Shown here: positions 45,063 through 55,543 of the stretch, piece after piece
Numbering within the stretch: the stretch's first letter is position 1
How the letters are laid out: each line of letters begins with the position of its first letter
Assembly (NCBI RefSeq): GCF_000152265.2
Contig: NC_021592.1
Span: 310,001 to 374,000 of the forward strand
Reading direction: 5' to 3'
DNA: 64,000 nt
Source: Ferroplasma acidarmanus Fer1
Lineage (GTDB): Archaea; Thermoplasmatota; Thermoplasmata; Thermoplasmatales; Thermoplasmataceae
Position numbers and translations under genes: made by a program
The notes under the pieces: model-generated
The model's input: only the letters and a program-made list of their open reading frames with translations
What the model was told of the DNA's origin: nothing
The model's database searches: none

Positions 45063-45485
45063 TCATTTATTCTGGTCAATAACAGATTTTATTGCATTAA
45101 TTATAATATAAAAGTCATCCAGATTAGTTTTGATAAAATCATATGCCATGCGGTCGTCTATTTTACTATATCTATGAACCACAATATTTCTAAAACCCTT
45201 TAAATCCCTCATTCTAATAGCTATATCCTCTGAAATAATATTTTTTGCCTTTAAATTATTTATTAGGTCAGAGTCGTCGGAGGGTATGCCTAGCTTAAAG
45301 TCAGAATTAAACATATAAAATATATCTATAAGATTTTCAATAGAGTATTCGATGCGTTTATAAATTCCATCTTTTATTATACCCAGCTCGTTAAACTTAT
45401 CAAAAGTATCGGGCATATTTTCAGTAACTAAATCGAGGCTTTGCTCTATTTCATTTATTTTATTTTTAACTATATCCTTTCTCAT
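45063..45485 (-). CDS. hepT: HepT-like toxin (HEPN ribonuclease, DUF86)
   Basis: A 140-residue HEPN-domain protein with the catalytic R-x4-H-x-Y motif at Arg99, His104 and Tyr106 (FRNIVVHRY), typical of HepT. HepT toxins cut RNA; their partner MntA adds AMP units to the Tyr of this motif to silence them. The gene follows mntA with a four-base overlap, the normal order and coupling. It interrupts the interval between two thiolase genes and is AT-rich, suggesting acquisition. Confidence 0.9.
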   Translation of the reverse strand: MRKDIVKNKINEIEQSLDLVTENMPDTFDKFNELGIIKDGIYKRIEYSIENLIDIFYMFNSDFKLGIPSDDSDLINNLKAKNIISEDIAIRMRDLKGFRNIVVHRYSKIDDRMAYDFIKTNLDDFYIIINAIKSVIDQNK

Positions 45486-45868
45486 ATTATTTTCTCCAGT
45501 CCGATTGCGTCGTAATAACCTCTTCTAAAATCTTCAAATTCCTCAATTGTATTTCTTGCTATCTCGTAAATAGATTTATCTTTCATATACAATAATTTGC
45601 CATTCAATACGTCCTTTCTGATATACAAAGGCAAATCCTGAAAAATCTGCACATCAAATATATCATTTAAACTGGACAACATACTTAGCCTGAATTTCTG
45701 CCTTTCTTCAAGGGTGCCATTATAATATATGCATAAATCAATATCGGACCCGTTATGGAACGTATTATTTGAATATGACCCATAATTCATTATAAACACA
45801 ACTTTATTATTTCCATAAAATAATATTTGTTTGACTGCGTCTGATATCATTTTATCAAAATTATACAC
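45482..45868 (-). CDS. mntA: MntA-like antitoxin (minimal nucleotidyltransferase)
   Basis: A 128-residue minimal nucleotidyltransferase. The GS-x10-DxD signature is complete: Gly30-Ser31 and Asp42-Ile-Asp44 (NYGSYSNNTF then HNGSDIDL). In the HepT-MntA system it poly-AMPylates the HepT Tyr and neutralises it. The first codon is GTG at 45868; the ATG at 45850 (MISDAV) is an equally possible start. It is first in the pair and its TGA overlaps the hepT ATG. Confidence 0.9.
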   Translation of the reverse strand: MYNFDKMISDAVKQILFYGNNKVVFIMNYGSYSNNTFHNGSDIDLCIYYNGTLEERQKFRLSMLSSLNDIFDVQIFQDLPLYIRKDVLNGKLLYMKDKSIYEIARNTIEEFEDFRRGYYDAIGLEKII

Positions 45869-46142
45869 ATAACAGTATAAATTTATAATTAAAAGGTTTT
45901 TCCATTTTGCATCCCAAAAGTTCCCTCAACGGTTGCATTTTACTTTCTGCTAATATTTTTCAGCTGAAAGTTCTTAATATAGTTGTATAGAAATGTATCA
46001 ATATATACTGAAAGCCAAAAACAATCCTGTACAAACTTAATAACAATATTTCTACAAAGGAATATTTATTAAAATGTTCCTCATATGAGTACTGTGTTTG
46101 AACCATGCACCGTTGCAAATTTCAAACTAAATAGTGATTAAA

Positions 46143-47324
46143 ATGAAAGATGTTTATATAGCATATTATAAAAGAACTCCGTTCTCCAGAGCAAAGCCCG
46201 ATAATCCATCAAAAGATGTATACAACGGGGTATCCATGGATGTCCTGCTTTCAAAGCTTATAAAAGATTCCCTGAGCACAGGAATAAATCCTGAAGACAT
46301 AGGCGATGTAATTACAGGATGCGCTATTCAGGCAGGTGAAAACTGGACATATGGAGGCAGGCACCAGACACTTCTTTCTGAATTGCCGGTTAGTGTACCA
46401 TCAATGGCAATTGACAGGGCCTGCTCATCTTCGCTAAATGCCACTGCAATAGGTGCAATGGAAATTCAGACAGGGAACTCTGACGTAGTCCTTGCCGGAG
46501 GAATGGAACACATGACACATGTGCCATTATATAATGATCCGTATGTAAAATATAATACGGAATTAATGGAAAAGCCGGAATACAGAAAATATGATATGGA
46601 TGTTACATACCATGTTGGATTAACAGCAGAGAAACTTGCTGCCATTAATAATATTTCCAGGGAAGAAATGGATAAATTTTCATTTGAATCCCAGAAACTC
46701 ACTGCACATGCAATAGAAGAAGGGTTCTATAATAATGAAATTCTTCCGGTTAAAGTAACGCATGATGGAAGTGCTAAAACAATCAATGCCGACCAGACCC
46801 CAAGGCCAGAGAGTACCCTGGAACAGATGAGCCAGTTAAAACCAGCATTTATAGAAAACGGAAGAGTGACGGCCGGGAATTCGCCGCCGCTGAGTTCCGG
46901 CGCTTCACTTCTCATGCTTATGTCTGGCGAAAAAATTAAAGAATATGGATTAAAGCCACTTGCAAGAGTAATAGACTATGCTGCTGCCGGAGTAGACCCG
47001 ACCATAATGGGGCATGGGCCAGTACCTGCAACTAACAAACTGCTAAAGAAAAATAAACTTTCACCGGATAACATAGATTACTGGGAAATTAACGAGGCAT
47101 TTGCAGTTGTTGCATTGAATGCTATCAAGCACCTTAATTTAGACAGAAACCGGGTAAATATACATGGAGGGTCTATAGCTATCGGGCATCCACTAGGTGC
47201 AACCGGTGCAAGAATAGCCGGAACACTTGCAAGGACACTTCAGGAAAAGAAAGGCAATCTTGGAGTTGCAACGTTATGTGTAGGTGGCGGACAGGGATAC
47301 TCACTCTTAATAGAAAAAGTTTAA
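46143..47324 (+). CDS. Thiolase (acetyl-CoA acetyltransferase family)
   Basis: A 393-residue thiolase, divergent from the one at 43.8 kb. It has nucleophilic Cys in RACSSSLNA, the NEAF box in EINEAFAVVALNA, GHPLGATGARIAGT, and TLCVGGGQGYS. WEINEAF replaces the HNEAF of the first copy, so the ENEAF/HNEAF His is changed here. I start it at the ATG at 46143; a GTG three codons upstream is less likely. It probably differs in substrate chain length or direction from its neighbour. Confidence 0.92.
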   Translation: MKDVYIAYYKRTPFSRAKPDNPSKDVYNGVSMDVLLSKLIKDSLSTGINPEDIGDVITGCAIQAGENWTYGGRHQTLLSELPVSVPSMAIDRACSSSLNATAIGAMEIQTGNSDVVLAGGMEHMTHVPLYNDPYVKYNTELMEKPEYRKYDMDVTYHVGLTAEKLAAINNISREEMDKFSFESQKLTAHAIEEGFYNNEILPVKVTHDGSAKTINADQTPRPESTLEQMSQLKPAFIENGRVTAGNSPPLSSGASLLMLMSGEKIKEYGLKPLARVIDYAAAGVDPTIMGHGPVPATNKLLKKNKLSPDNIDYWEINEAFAVVALNAIKHLNLDRNRVNIHGGSIAIGHPLGATGARIAGTLARTLQEKKGNLGVATLCVGGGQGYSLLIEKV

Positions 47325-47373
47325 AATTATTATTTAGTTAAATAATTTGCATTATGTAGTTATTAAAGATACA

Positions 47374-47393
47374 ATATATATATATATATATAT
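47374..47393 (+). repeat. (AT)10 dinucleotide run at the TATA position
   Basis: Ten perfect AT repeats are centred 26 bases upstream of the ATG at 47409, where an archaeal TATA box belongs in a leaderless promoter. Such a run can change length by slippage, which could alter promoter strength. Confidence 0.7.
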
Positions 47394-47408
47394 GAGTTAT
47401 ATTTAATT

Positions 47409-47759
47409 ATGAATAAATATAGAGATACAGGTCTTAATTATAGAATGTTGGCTATTGGGATTTCTATTGCTGCATTTGCTTCTATAGCAGTAATAGGAAT
47501 GAGTGGTATAACGATGTATGGTAATAGTGCTATACTGGCATTGTATTTTACTGGGCACATATCTGAAAGTTCTGCTGCACTTTCTTTAACTGCATTGGGT
47601 TTTCCGGGAGGTTTTGCTATGACTTATCTATTAGGTACTGCTGGATATGAAGCGTTTCTTGCAGGTGGTACTATAGTCTTTATTCGATATACAGTTCTTA
47701 GTGTACTGGGCCCATGGGGCTATATGATATTATTGGCAATATTTGGAGCGGCAGCGTGA
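47409..47759 (+). CDS. Hydrophobic secreted-peptide precursor, circular-bacteriocin-like
   Basis: A 116-residue precursor with no Cys. The first 12 residues are charged (MNKYRDTGLNYR); residues 13-35 are a hydrophobic leader (MLAIGISIAAFASIAVIGMS); the rest is rich in Ala, Gly, Ile, Leu and Phe, with very few charges (Glu53, Glu81, Arg93). This is the plan of circular-bacteriocin precursors such as AS-48, where a leader is removed and a 58-70 residue core joined head to tail. Residues 51-116 would give a 66-residue core, but the cut site is inferred only. The next gene, 8 bases on, is a SpoIIM-signal-peptidase fusion. It could instead be an ordinary small membrane protein. Confidence 0.65.
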   Translation: MNKYRDTGLNYRMLAIGISIAAFASIAVIGMSGITMYGNSAILALYFTGHISESSAALSLTALGFPGGFAMTYLLGTAGYEAFLAGGTIVFIRYTVLSVLGPWGYMILLAIFGAAA

Positions 47760-47767
47760 GATAGAAT

Positions 47768-49351
47768 ATGCCTAACAAATCGTACAATATATATTCTTAT
47801 CTTTTATTTTATTTTCTAGTGTTTTATCTAGCTATATTATTCGTGGATTTTTTCCATAATTCAATATTTATATTCTCGTCTACATTATCACGATCAATTT
47901 TCATCGCTATCGTATTATATCTATGTTTTATCTCTATGAATTTTTATAAAACCGGTCACTTTAAACTTTATTACGGTTTATTAGAGTTATTTCCTTTAAT
48001 GCCGATAATACTTTATTTTAAGGGGAAGTTTTTTTCTAATAATAAAGACAATGTAGGATTCTATTATGGATTCTCAATATTCTTATTTATTATATTTTTT
48101 TCAGTTATGTTCTTCACATCACTTATATTTCTTATTTATAAACCTCTATATCTTAGTTTAACTGAAACCAGCAACAATTATTTGATATTTTTAAAACCGG
48201 TCGGAAATATAAAAACGGTCTCATTCTTTATAATTATACACAACATGGCTTTCCTCTCACTAATATTTTTAGGTTCTCCCTTTCTATTTCTTCCAACTTT
48301 TGCAAATCTTTATTTTATGTCTATAATTACTATACCAGTAATAGTAGGTTCTATGCTTGATGGTTATTTTAACTATGTCCTACCAAATGGGATACTTGAA
48401 ATCTCAGGAACTGTAATAGGAAGTGCTGCTTCGTTTATTTTGTTTATGTTTATAGTAGAGAGTGTAAAACTCAAGGATAATTTTACTGGTGCTAGAATGT
48501 ATATGAAATTTATTGCATCTGGATTACTAATGTCGATTTTTAGCTTCATTTTTGCCTGGCCTATAGAAACAAAACTGATTTATATGAAACATGTCTCTAT
48601 AGAGTGGCTAAAGGTCGCTTATTTTATTGATTTTTACATGCTTGCTGTAGATGCTATAATCATCTTTAAATTGCTAAAAAATCATTTTATATCGGCATTA
48701 GAATATTTCTCACTATATTTTTTTATTTCTTTATTTTTATTTGGATTCATCGTATTTGGATTTTTCACGATAGATATTATCAGTTTAGGTAGTATTTATA
48801 TGATAGTTTATGGTGCATTTTCAATATATTTTTTGCTTAATTCAATTTTCACTAGTTTTCACCGTAAATTGAACTGGTTTAAAATTAATGGAAATGAATT
48901 TGCACTAATAGGAGTTCGCGGCATAAGTATGAATCCAGAATTTAAGGCAGGAGATTCGGTTATAATAAAGAGAATTAAAACATGGCATGAACTAAAAGTT
49001 GGTGATATTATAACTTACAAATCTTCAAATATTAACTCGCCTTTAAATGCTTCAGGGTATATAACGCATAGAATTCATGAGATTTCGGGCGATATAATAA
49101 GGACTAAAGGAGATAATAACAAAGTAGTAGATTACATGAAAATAAGATTAGATGATATAGTTGGCATCGCAGTGGCTAAAGTTGTTTACATTAACAGGAG
49201 AGCTACCGGCATAGAAATGATAGGCGATAATAGCAATAAAGAAGACCTGCCATTTTTTACTCCATTTAATATCAGGGCACGGAAAAGTAGTCTATATTTC
49301 AACATATACTTCATTGCTATATCGTTAATCCTAATTATGGTAATATTATAG
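47768..49351 (+). CDS. SpoIIM/DUF95 membrane domain fused to Sec11-type signal peptidase
   Basis: A 527-residue protein in two parts. Residues 1-365 form about ten membrane helices. Within them SpoIIM/DUF95 marks are visible: IIIHNM (155-160), VLPNGILEIS (204-213) and FAWPIET (262-268), aligning with HN, LPHSWLELP and AGAIET in the free-standing homologue at 13863. Residues 378-485 are an ER/archaeal-type signal peptidase with Ser387 (RGISMNP), His434 (ITHRIHE) and Asp449 (KGDNN), all catalytic residues present, then a final membrane helix (509-527). DUF95 proteins accompany circular-bacteriocin precursors. I infer that this protein cleaves and matures or exports the peptide encoded just upstream. 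The gene is AT-rich. Confidence 0.85.
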   Translation: MPNKSYNIYSYLLFYFLVFYLAILFVDFFHNSIFIFSSTLSRSIFIAIVLYLCFISMNFYKTGHFKLYYGLLELFPLMPIILYFKGKFFSNNKDNVGFYYGFSIFLFIIFFSVMFFTSLIFLIYKPLYLSLTETSNNYLIFLKPVGNIKTVSFFIIIHNMAFLSLIFLGSPFLFLPTFANLYFMSIITIPVIVGSMLDGYFNYVLPNGILEISGTVIGSAASFILFMFIVESVKLKDNFTGARMYMKFIASGLLMSIFSFIFAWPIETKLIYMKHVSIEWLKVAYFIDFYMLAVDAIIIFKLLKNHFISALEYFSLYFFISLFLFGFIVFGFFTIDIISLGSIYMIVYGAFSIYFLLNSIFTSFHRKLNWFKINGNEFALIGVRGISMNPEFKAGDSVIIKRIKTWHELKVGDIITYKSSNINSPLNASGYITHRIHEISGDIIRTKGDNNKVVDYMKIRLDDIVGIAVAKVVYINRRATGIEMIGDNSNKEDLPFFTPFNIRARKSSLYFNIYFIAISLILIMVIL

Positions 49352-49616
49352 GTATGATGTTGATGATTGTGTTTTATAATATTCTTCATAAAGAGCTTCC
49401 ATAGCCACATATACAGGCACACATGGGTCGGAGCACAATAGTCCCAGGGTTATATGATAATGAAATACTTCTAAGTTGCAACATAAACTACTGGTATTCA
49501 TACACATAAATAATGCAGGATTTCATAATCTCAATATGAAGATTCCTCATTATATTATAAAAAGTAATATGGATTTCTTAATATTTTATTTCAGCAATTA
49601 TCTCTGTACTTAAAAT
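49352..49616. other. Intergenic region, nothing identified
   Basis: 265 AT-rich bases lie between the convergent fusion gene and the small coiled-coil gene. A transporter or immunity gene, expected for a full bacteriocin cluster, is not present here. Confidence 0.4.
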
Positions 49617-49868
49617 TTATAATTTTTTCAGAATATCTAGATAATCTACTAAATCCTCGTAATCCCTTATCAGGTGAAGTATATCTATTCCAAGTGCTTC
49701 CATCATTGTCAAAGCAAGTGAAAGGTTTTCCTCGTTCTCCTCTGACAATTTCTGATTATTCAATTTATCATAAATCTCATTAAAGTTTTTTTCTGCAGTT
49801 TGCCTGAAATTATCCAGTTGTTCCGTTATATTATCTTCAAGTTTTTTCATATCTTCTGTGCTATCCAT
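49617..49868 (-). CDS. Small acidic coiled-coil protein
   Basis: An 83-residue acidic, helical protein with heptad-like spacing (ITEQLDNFRQTAEKNFNEIY) and no Cys. Function is unknown. It lies just downstream of ilvD on the same strand, with 35 bases between the ilvD stop and its ATG, so it may share the ilvD transcript. Confidence 0.6.
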   Translation of the reverse strand: MDSTEDMKKLEDNITEQLDNFRQTAEKNFNEIYDKLNNQKLSEENEENLSLALTMMEALGIDILHLIRDYEDLVDYLDILKKL

Positions 49869-49903
49869 TCATAGGCATTGATAAAAAATATATAGTGTTT
49901 TGG

Positions 49904-51562
49904 TTATTGCATTACAGCACCTTTGGATGAAGATGCTACAAGTTTTGCATACTGGTTTAAAAGCCCTGTTTCGTATTTTATATCGGGTTTTTTCCACTCC
50001 TTCATCCTGCGGGTTATCTCGGCCTCATCCACAAGAAGGTTTATTTTTCTGTTGGGTGCGTCTATTTCTATCATATCACCGTCCTTAACAATAGCGATTA
50101 AACCCCCGTCCATGGCTTCAGGAGCTATATGGCCAACCATTATTCCCCTTGTGGCCCCGGAGAATCTGCCATCTGTTATCAGGGCAACACTATCACCGAG
50201 CCCTTCACCTATAAGTTCCGATGTTACAGAAAGCATTTCTCTCATTCCGGGGCCGCCTTTGGGGCCTTCATATCTTATTACAACAGTATCTCCTGCCTTT
50301 ATTTTTTTATCTTTTATGCCTTTAAAGGTTTCTTCCTCGGAGTTAAATACCTTTGCCGGGCCTTTATGGTATTTTACCTTCGAAGCGGATGTCTTAAAAA
50401 CTCCACCCTCTGTAGCCAGATTACCCTTGAGTATGCTTATGCCACCATCGGATTTGTATGGCTTATCAAAATCAGATATGACATCCCCGGTTGTGTAAAT
50501 TTTTATATCCTTAAGATTTTCCTTTACTGTTTTTCCGGTAACGGTAAGCTGATCCCCATCTATCAGGCCATGGTCCATAAGCACTTTCATTAATACAGGA
50601 ACCCCGCCGATATTATTAAGGTCTGCCATTACATATTCTCCTGATGGCTTCATGTTGACTATTTCCGGAACCTTTCTTGAAATTCTGTCAAAATCATCAA
50701 GATCCAGCTTTATTTTTGCTTCATGTGCTATTGCCAGGAGGTGTAGAACTGCATTGGTAGAACCGCCGGATGCCATCAGGACTGTTATTGCATTATAAAA
50801 TGATTCCTCCGTCAATATGTCTCTTGGCTTCAATCCAGTTTCTATGAGTTGCATTACAGTCTCCCCTGTTTTATATGCAAATTTCTGCTTTGCACCATCA
50901 ACCGCAGGTGGAGAAGCGCTGCCCGGCAATGCAAGGCCAAGCACTTCTGTCATCATGGCCATTGTATTTGCTGTATAAAGCCCGCCGCATGAACCTGCGG
51001 TTGGTATTGCGTTGTCTTCCATCAGCTTGAAATCCTGCAATGTCATTGTATTATTCATATATGCCCCAACGGCTTCAAAAAGGTCTCCAACAGCTATGCG
51101 CTTACCCTTATAATATCCAGGCAATGTTGTGCCTGAATACATAACTATGGATGGTATATTCATCCTTGCCATAGCCATCATCATTCCCGGAGATGTCTTA
51201 TCACAGCCCGATAGTGCTGCGAACCCATCGTATCCATGGGCATTTACTGTAAGCTCCACAGTGTTGGCCGTAAGTTCACGGCTTACCAGTGAATACTTCA
51301 TGCCTTCCGTTCCCATTGCAATTCCATCTATTACCACAGGTGTGGCGAATACTCTTGGAGTCCCTTCCCTGCTCCTTATTCCTTCCTTTGTATGGTTTGC
51401 AAGGGATAAAACATGTATATTGCAGGGGCCTGCTTCATTCCATGCGGCTGCTACGCCTACCATGTAATTTTTGAGATCATTGTCATTTAAGCCCATAGCC
51501 TTCATGTATGCCCTGTTTGGTGCCCTTTCCGGGCCACTGTATGTTAAATCAGAACGTTTCAT
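49904..51562 (-). CDS. ilvD: Dihydroxy-acid dehydratase
   Basis: A 552-residue Fe-S dehydratase for the third step of valine and isoleucine synthesis. It has the [11 protein letters not shown] start, [22 protein letters not shown] and [13 protein letters not shown] with cluster-binding Cys residues, [29 protein letters not shown], and [11 protein letters not shown]. The length and motifs match the IlvD family. In some Thermoplasmatales and Sulfolobales the same family also dehydrates sugar acids (gluconate) in the Entner-Doudoroff route; clustering with ilvBNC favours the amino-acid role. It is divergent from ilvB. Confidence 0.96.
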   Translation of the reverse strand: MKRSDLTYSGPERAPNRAYMKAMGLNDNDLKNYMVGVAAAWNEAGPCNIHVLSLANHTKEGIRSREGTPRVFATPVVIDGIAMGTEGMKYSLVSRELTANTVELTVNAHGYDGFAALSGCDKTSPGMMMAMARMNIPSIVMYSGTTLPGYYKGKRIAVGDLFEAVGAYMNNTMTLQDFKLMEDNAIPTAGSCGGLYTANTMAMMTEVLGLALPGSASPPAVDGAKQKFAYKTGETVMQLIETGLKPRDILTEESFYNAITVLMASGGSTNAVLHLLAIAHEAKIKLDLDDFDRISRKVPEIVNMKPSGEYVMADLNNIGGVPVLMKVLMDHGLIDGDQLTVTGKTVKENLKDIKIYTTGDVISDFDKPYKSDGGISILKGNLATEGGVFKTSASKVKYHKGPAKVFNSEEETFKGIKDKKIKAGDTVVIRYEGPKGGPGMREMLSVTSELIGEGLGDSVALITDGRFSGATRGIMVGHIAPEAMDGGLIAIVKDGDMIEIDAPNRKINLLVDEAEITRRMKEWKKPDIKYETGLLNQYAKLVASSSKGAVMQ

Positions 51563-51882
51563 TTTTAAATAAAAGCCAATATATTATTTAACATTTTTTA
51601 ATAGATTTTTAAAAATTGGAATAAAGTATCAGTTCAAAAAGTAAGAAAAAAGAAAATACTAAATAGTATAAAGTATTTGAAGATATTACCTTAATTACAA
51701 TATTGTTGCTATGCTAAATACGGCTGTCTATGACTAGCAGTGTGGCAATAACTTAAATTAAGGCATAGGTGAGAAATGTGAAAAGTGTGAGCAGGTTTAT
51801 CTAACATCTGTGGCGGAGTTTTTAATCGCAGATTTTGTAATAGCTGGTTATTGAGTTTTAGAGTTTTAAAAGGGTGTTCCTG
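51563..51882. promoter_or_regulatory. Divergent regulatory region between ilvD and ilvB
   Basis: 320 bases drive both directions. AT-rich runs near 51580-51610 suit ilvD; CTTAAATTA near 51752-51760 is the best TATA candidate for ilvBNC, giving a leader of about 100 bases. GGGTG at 51872-51876 lies six bases before the TTG start of ilvB and would be its ribosome-binding site. Confidence 0.45.
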
Positions 51883-53572
51883 TTGATAGGTTCTAAGTTG
51901 CTTGTGGATTCCCTGAAAAGAGAGGGCACTAAAAGTATATTTGGAATACCGGGCCTGTACAACATGCCCATGTATGATTCCCTTATAGAAGATATAGAAT
52001 CCGGAGAATTAAGGCATATACTGATGAGGCATGAGCAGGCTGCAGCACATGCAGCGGATGGATATGCAAGGGCTACCGGAAATGTTGGGGTATGTACGGC
52101 TACAGCAGGCCCGGGGGTCACAAATATAGTAACAGGGTTAATAACAGCATACCAGGATTCCTCTCCGGTGGTAGCTATCACAGGAGCGGTAAACCGGAAT
52201 GCCATGGGGAAATTGTCTTTCCAGGAATCTGATACACTTGGCGTGTCATTCCCTGTGACAAAGTATGCCGTAGAGGTTAAAACTATCGAAGAAATACCTG
52301 TATGGGTACGGAATGCCTTCTATATTGCCTCAACCGGGCGGCCAGGGCCCGTGGTAGTTGATATTCCAAGAGATATCCAGATGGAAAATATAGAGAAAGT
52401 TGAGGAACCTGGCAAAGTCAATGTGCATTACAAACCCTTCGGTACCGTTATAAACATGGATACGGTCAGGGAAATGGCAACCAATCTCTTAAAGGCAGAA
52501 AAGCCGGTTATCCTTGTTGGCAATGGTGTTACATGGGCTAACGCAACAGAGGAGGTATTAAAGCTATCAGAATTCTTAGGATGCCCTGTTGTATCAACAT
52601 TGCCCGGGAAATCCGCTGTTCCGGCTGATTATCCACTGTACGTGGGTGCTATGGGGTACTATGGCAGGGCTGAAGCCAGCATGGTCGCCCTGGAATCTGA
52701 TCTTCTCCTGGCTGTAGGTGCGCGGTTCAGTGATAGGACGTTTACATCCTATGAGGAAATGAATGATACAAAGAAGCTCTTTATGGCAATAAACCTTGAC
52801 CCGACGGATTTTACCAAGGGGATAAAACCTGATGTGTCAATGGCAGGGAATGCAAAGATTCTCGTAAATGAACTTCTGAAAGCTCTGTCAAAGATGTCAC
52901 GTAATGGTACAAGATACGCATGGAACAGGAGGATAAATGAATTGAAGGAATACTATTCCCAGTTTTCGCACCCTCCTGATGACGGGCATATGAGGCCATG
53001 GAAGATATTGAAAACCCTTAGAGAGTCTCTTCCAAGGGATGCAATATTGACAACGGGAGTAGGGCAGCACCAGATGTGGGCGGAAACACACTGGGAAAAT
53101 CTTGAGCCAAGGTCTTTCTTTTCTTCAACAGGAATGGGAACAATGGGGTTCGGGCTTCCCTGTGCAATTGGCGCCAAGGTTGGAAAACCTGAAAAAGTTG
53201 TGGTAGATTATGACGGTGATGGTTCTTTCATGATGACAGGAAATAATCTTGCAACTGCCGTTGATGAAAACATACCTGTAATAGCAGTGGTTAACGATAA
53301 CAGAACACTGGGGCTGGTAAGGCAGGTTCAGGATATGTTCCAGAGCAAACGGATAGTAGGTGTGGATTATGGCAATTCACCCAATATACTTAAATATGCA
53401 GAGTCATTTGGAGCCGATGCCTTTGATGCAAACAATTACTCCGATATATCGGAATTTATAGGGAAAGCAATACGGGATAATGTCCCTGCTGTAATACGTG
53501 TGCCGGTGGATAAGGAAGAACTTGCACTTCCGACGCTTCCACCCGGTGGAAAATTAAGGGAGGTGATAGTGA

Positions 53573-54890
<1,318 letters not shown>

Positions 54891-54900
54891 TTTTATTTTT

Positions 54901-55239
54901 TTATATTATAAACAGAAGGAGCAGTATTGCCATTCCTATTATTATGGCGGTAAATACAAAAAGTTCTGTCGTCCTTGAATAATATTTATTATTATCTATA
55001 TCTTTTTCAGTGGAATAATATTCATAGAAGCCATATCCAATAGTTATAATACCGACAATTATCATAACTTCCCCGGCGATTAATGAGGTGCTGAAGGATG
55101 AAGTTGGCTTGTTCTCAAGGGCATGCAGGAATATAACAAATTTTGCTATTACAAATCCGAAACCCATTAATGAGATACCTGTCCTCATCCATGCTAGAAA
55201 TGTCCTTTTGTTGGCAAAATGATCTGTATCGGATGACAT
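54901..55239 (-). CDS. DUF202 membrane protein
   Basis: A 112-residue protein with three membrane helices and the DUF202 start signature NKRTFLAWMRTGISLMGFGF (residues 10-29). Members (YidH-like) are common in bacteria and archaea and have unknown function. It converges on ilvC, with a T-rich interval between the stops. Start ATG at 55239. Confidence 0.85.
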   Translation of the reverse strand: MSSDTDHFANKRTFLAWMRTGISLMGFGFVIAKFVIFLHALENKPTSSFSTSLIAGEVMIIVGIITIGYGFYEYYSTEKDIDNNKYYSRTTELFVFTAIIIGMAILLLLFII

Positions 55240-55273
55240 TCTGATTACATAACATTGAATGATATAACATTTA

Positions 55274-55507
55274 TTATAAATTTTTTAATGAATCCTGTTC
55301 ACTATCATTGCTGGGGAAAAGCCCTTCAGAGAGATTTGCTTCCTTTAAATAATCAAACAGGTTATAGTATACCTTCCTTTTTTTGCCTAACATATTGAAT
55401 GTTTTAAAATTAAAGCAGAGTGAACATGCTGTAATACTGGATTCAAGAAAATAGCATTTTCCTGCCCTGTTAAAAACACATTCCTGTTCTATGCTTCCAT
55501 CTGCCAT
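55274..55507 (-). CDS. Small Cys-containing hypothetical protein
   Basis: A 77-residue protein with four Cys in the first 31 residues (Cys10, Cys18, Cys28, Cys31; ECVFNRAGKC and ACSLC), suited to a zinc or Fe-S site. The C-terminal half is charged and helical. No family is recognised. It lies between the DUF202 gene and pyrK on the same strand, 36 bases downstream of pyrK. Confidence 0.65.
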   Translation of the reverse strand: MADGSIEQECVFNRAGKCYFLESSITACSLCFNFKTFNMLGKKRKVYYNLFDYLKEANLSEGLFPSNDSEQDSLKNL

Positions 55508-55543
55508 GTATCATTATAATTGTACAGGGTTATTAAATATTTT

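Noticed and set aside
51769-51804. Eleven-codon leader (GTG start, three Val codons counting the start) before ilvB as an attenuator
   Set aside because: It is very short, has no ATG, no alternative hairpins could be drawn, and such attenuation is not established in archaea.
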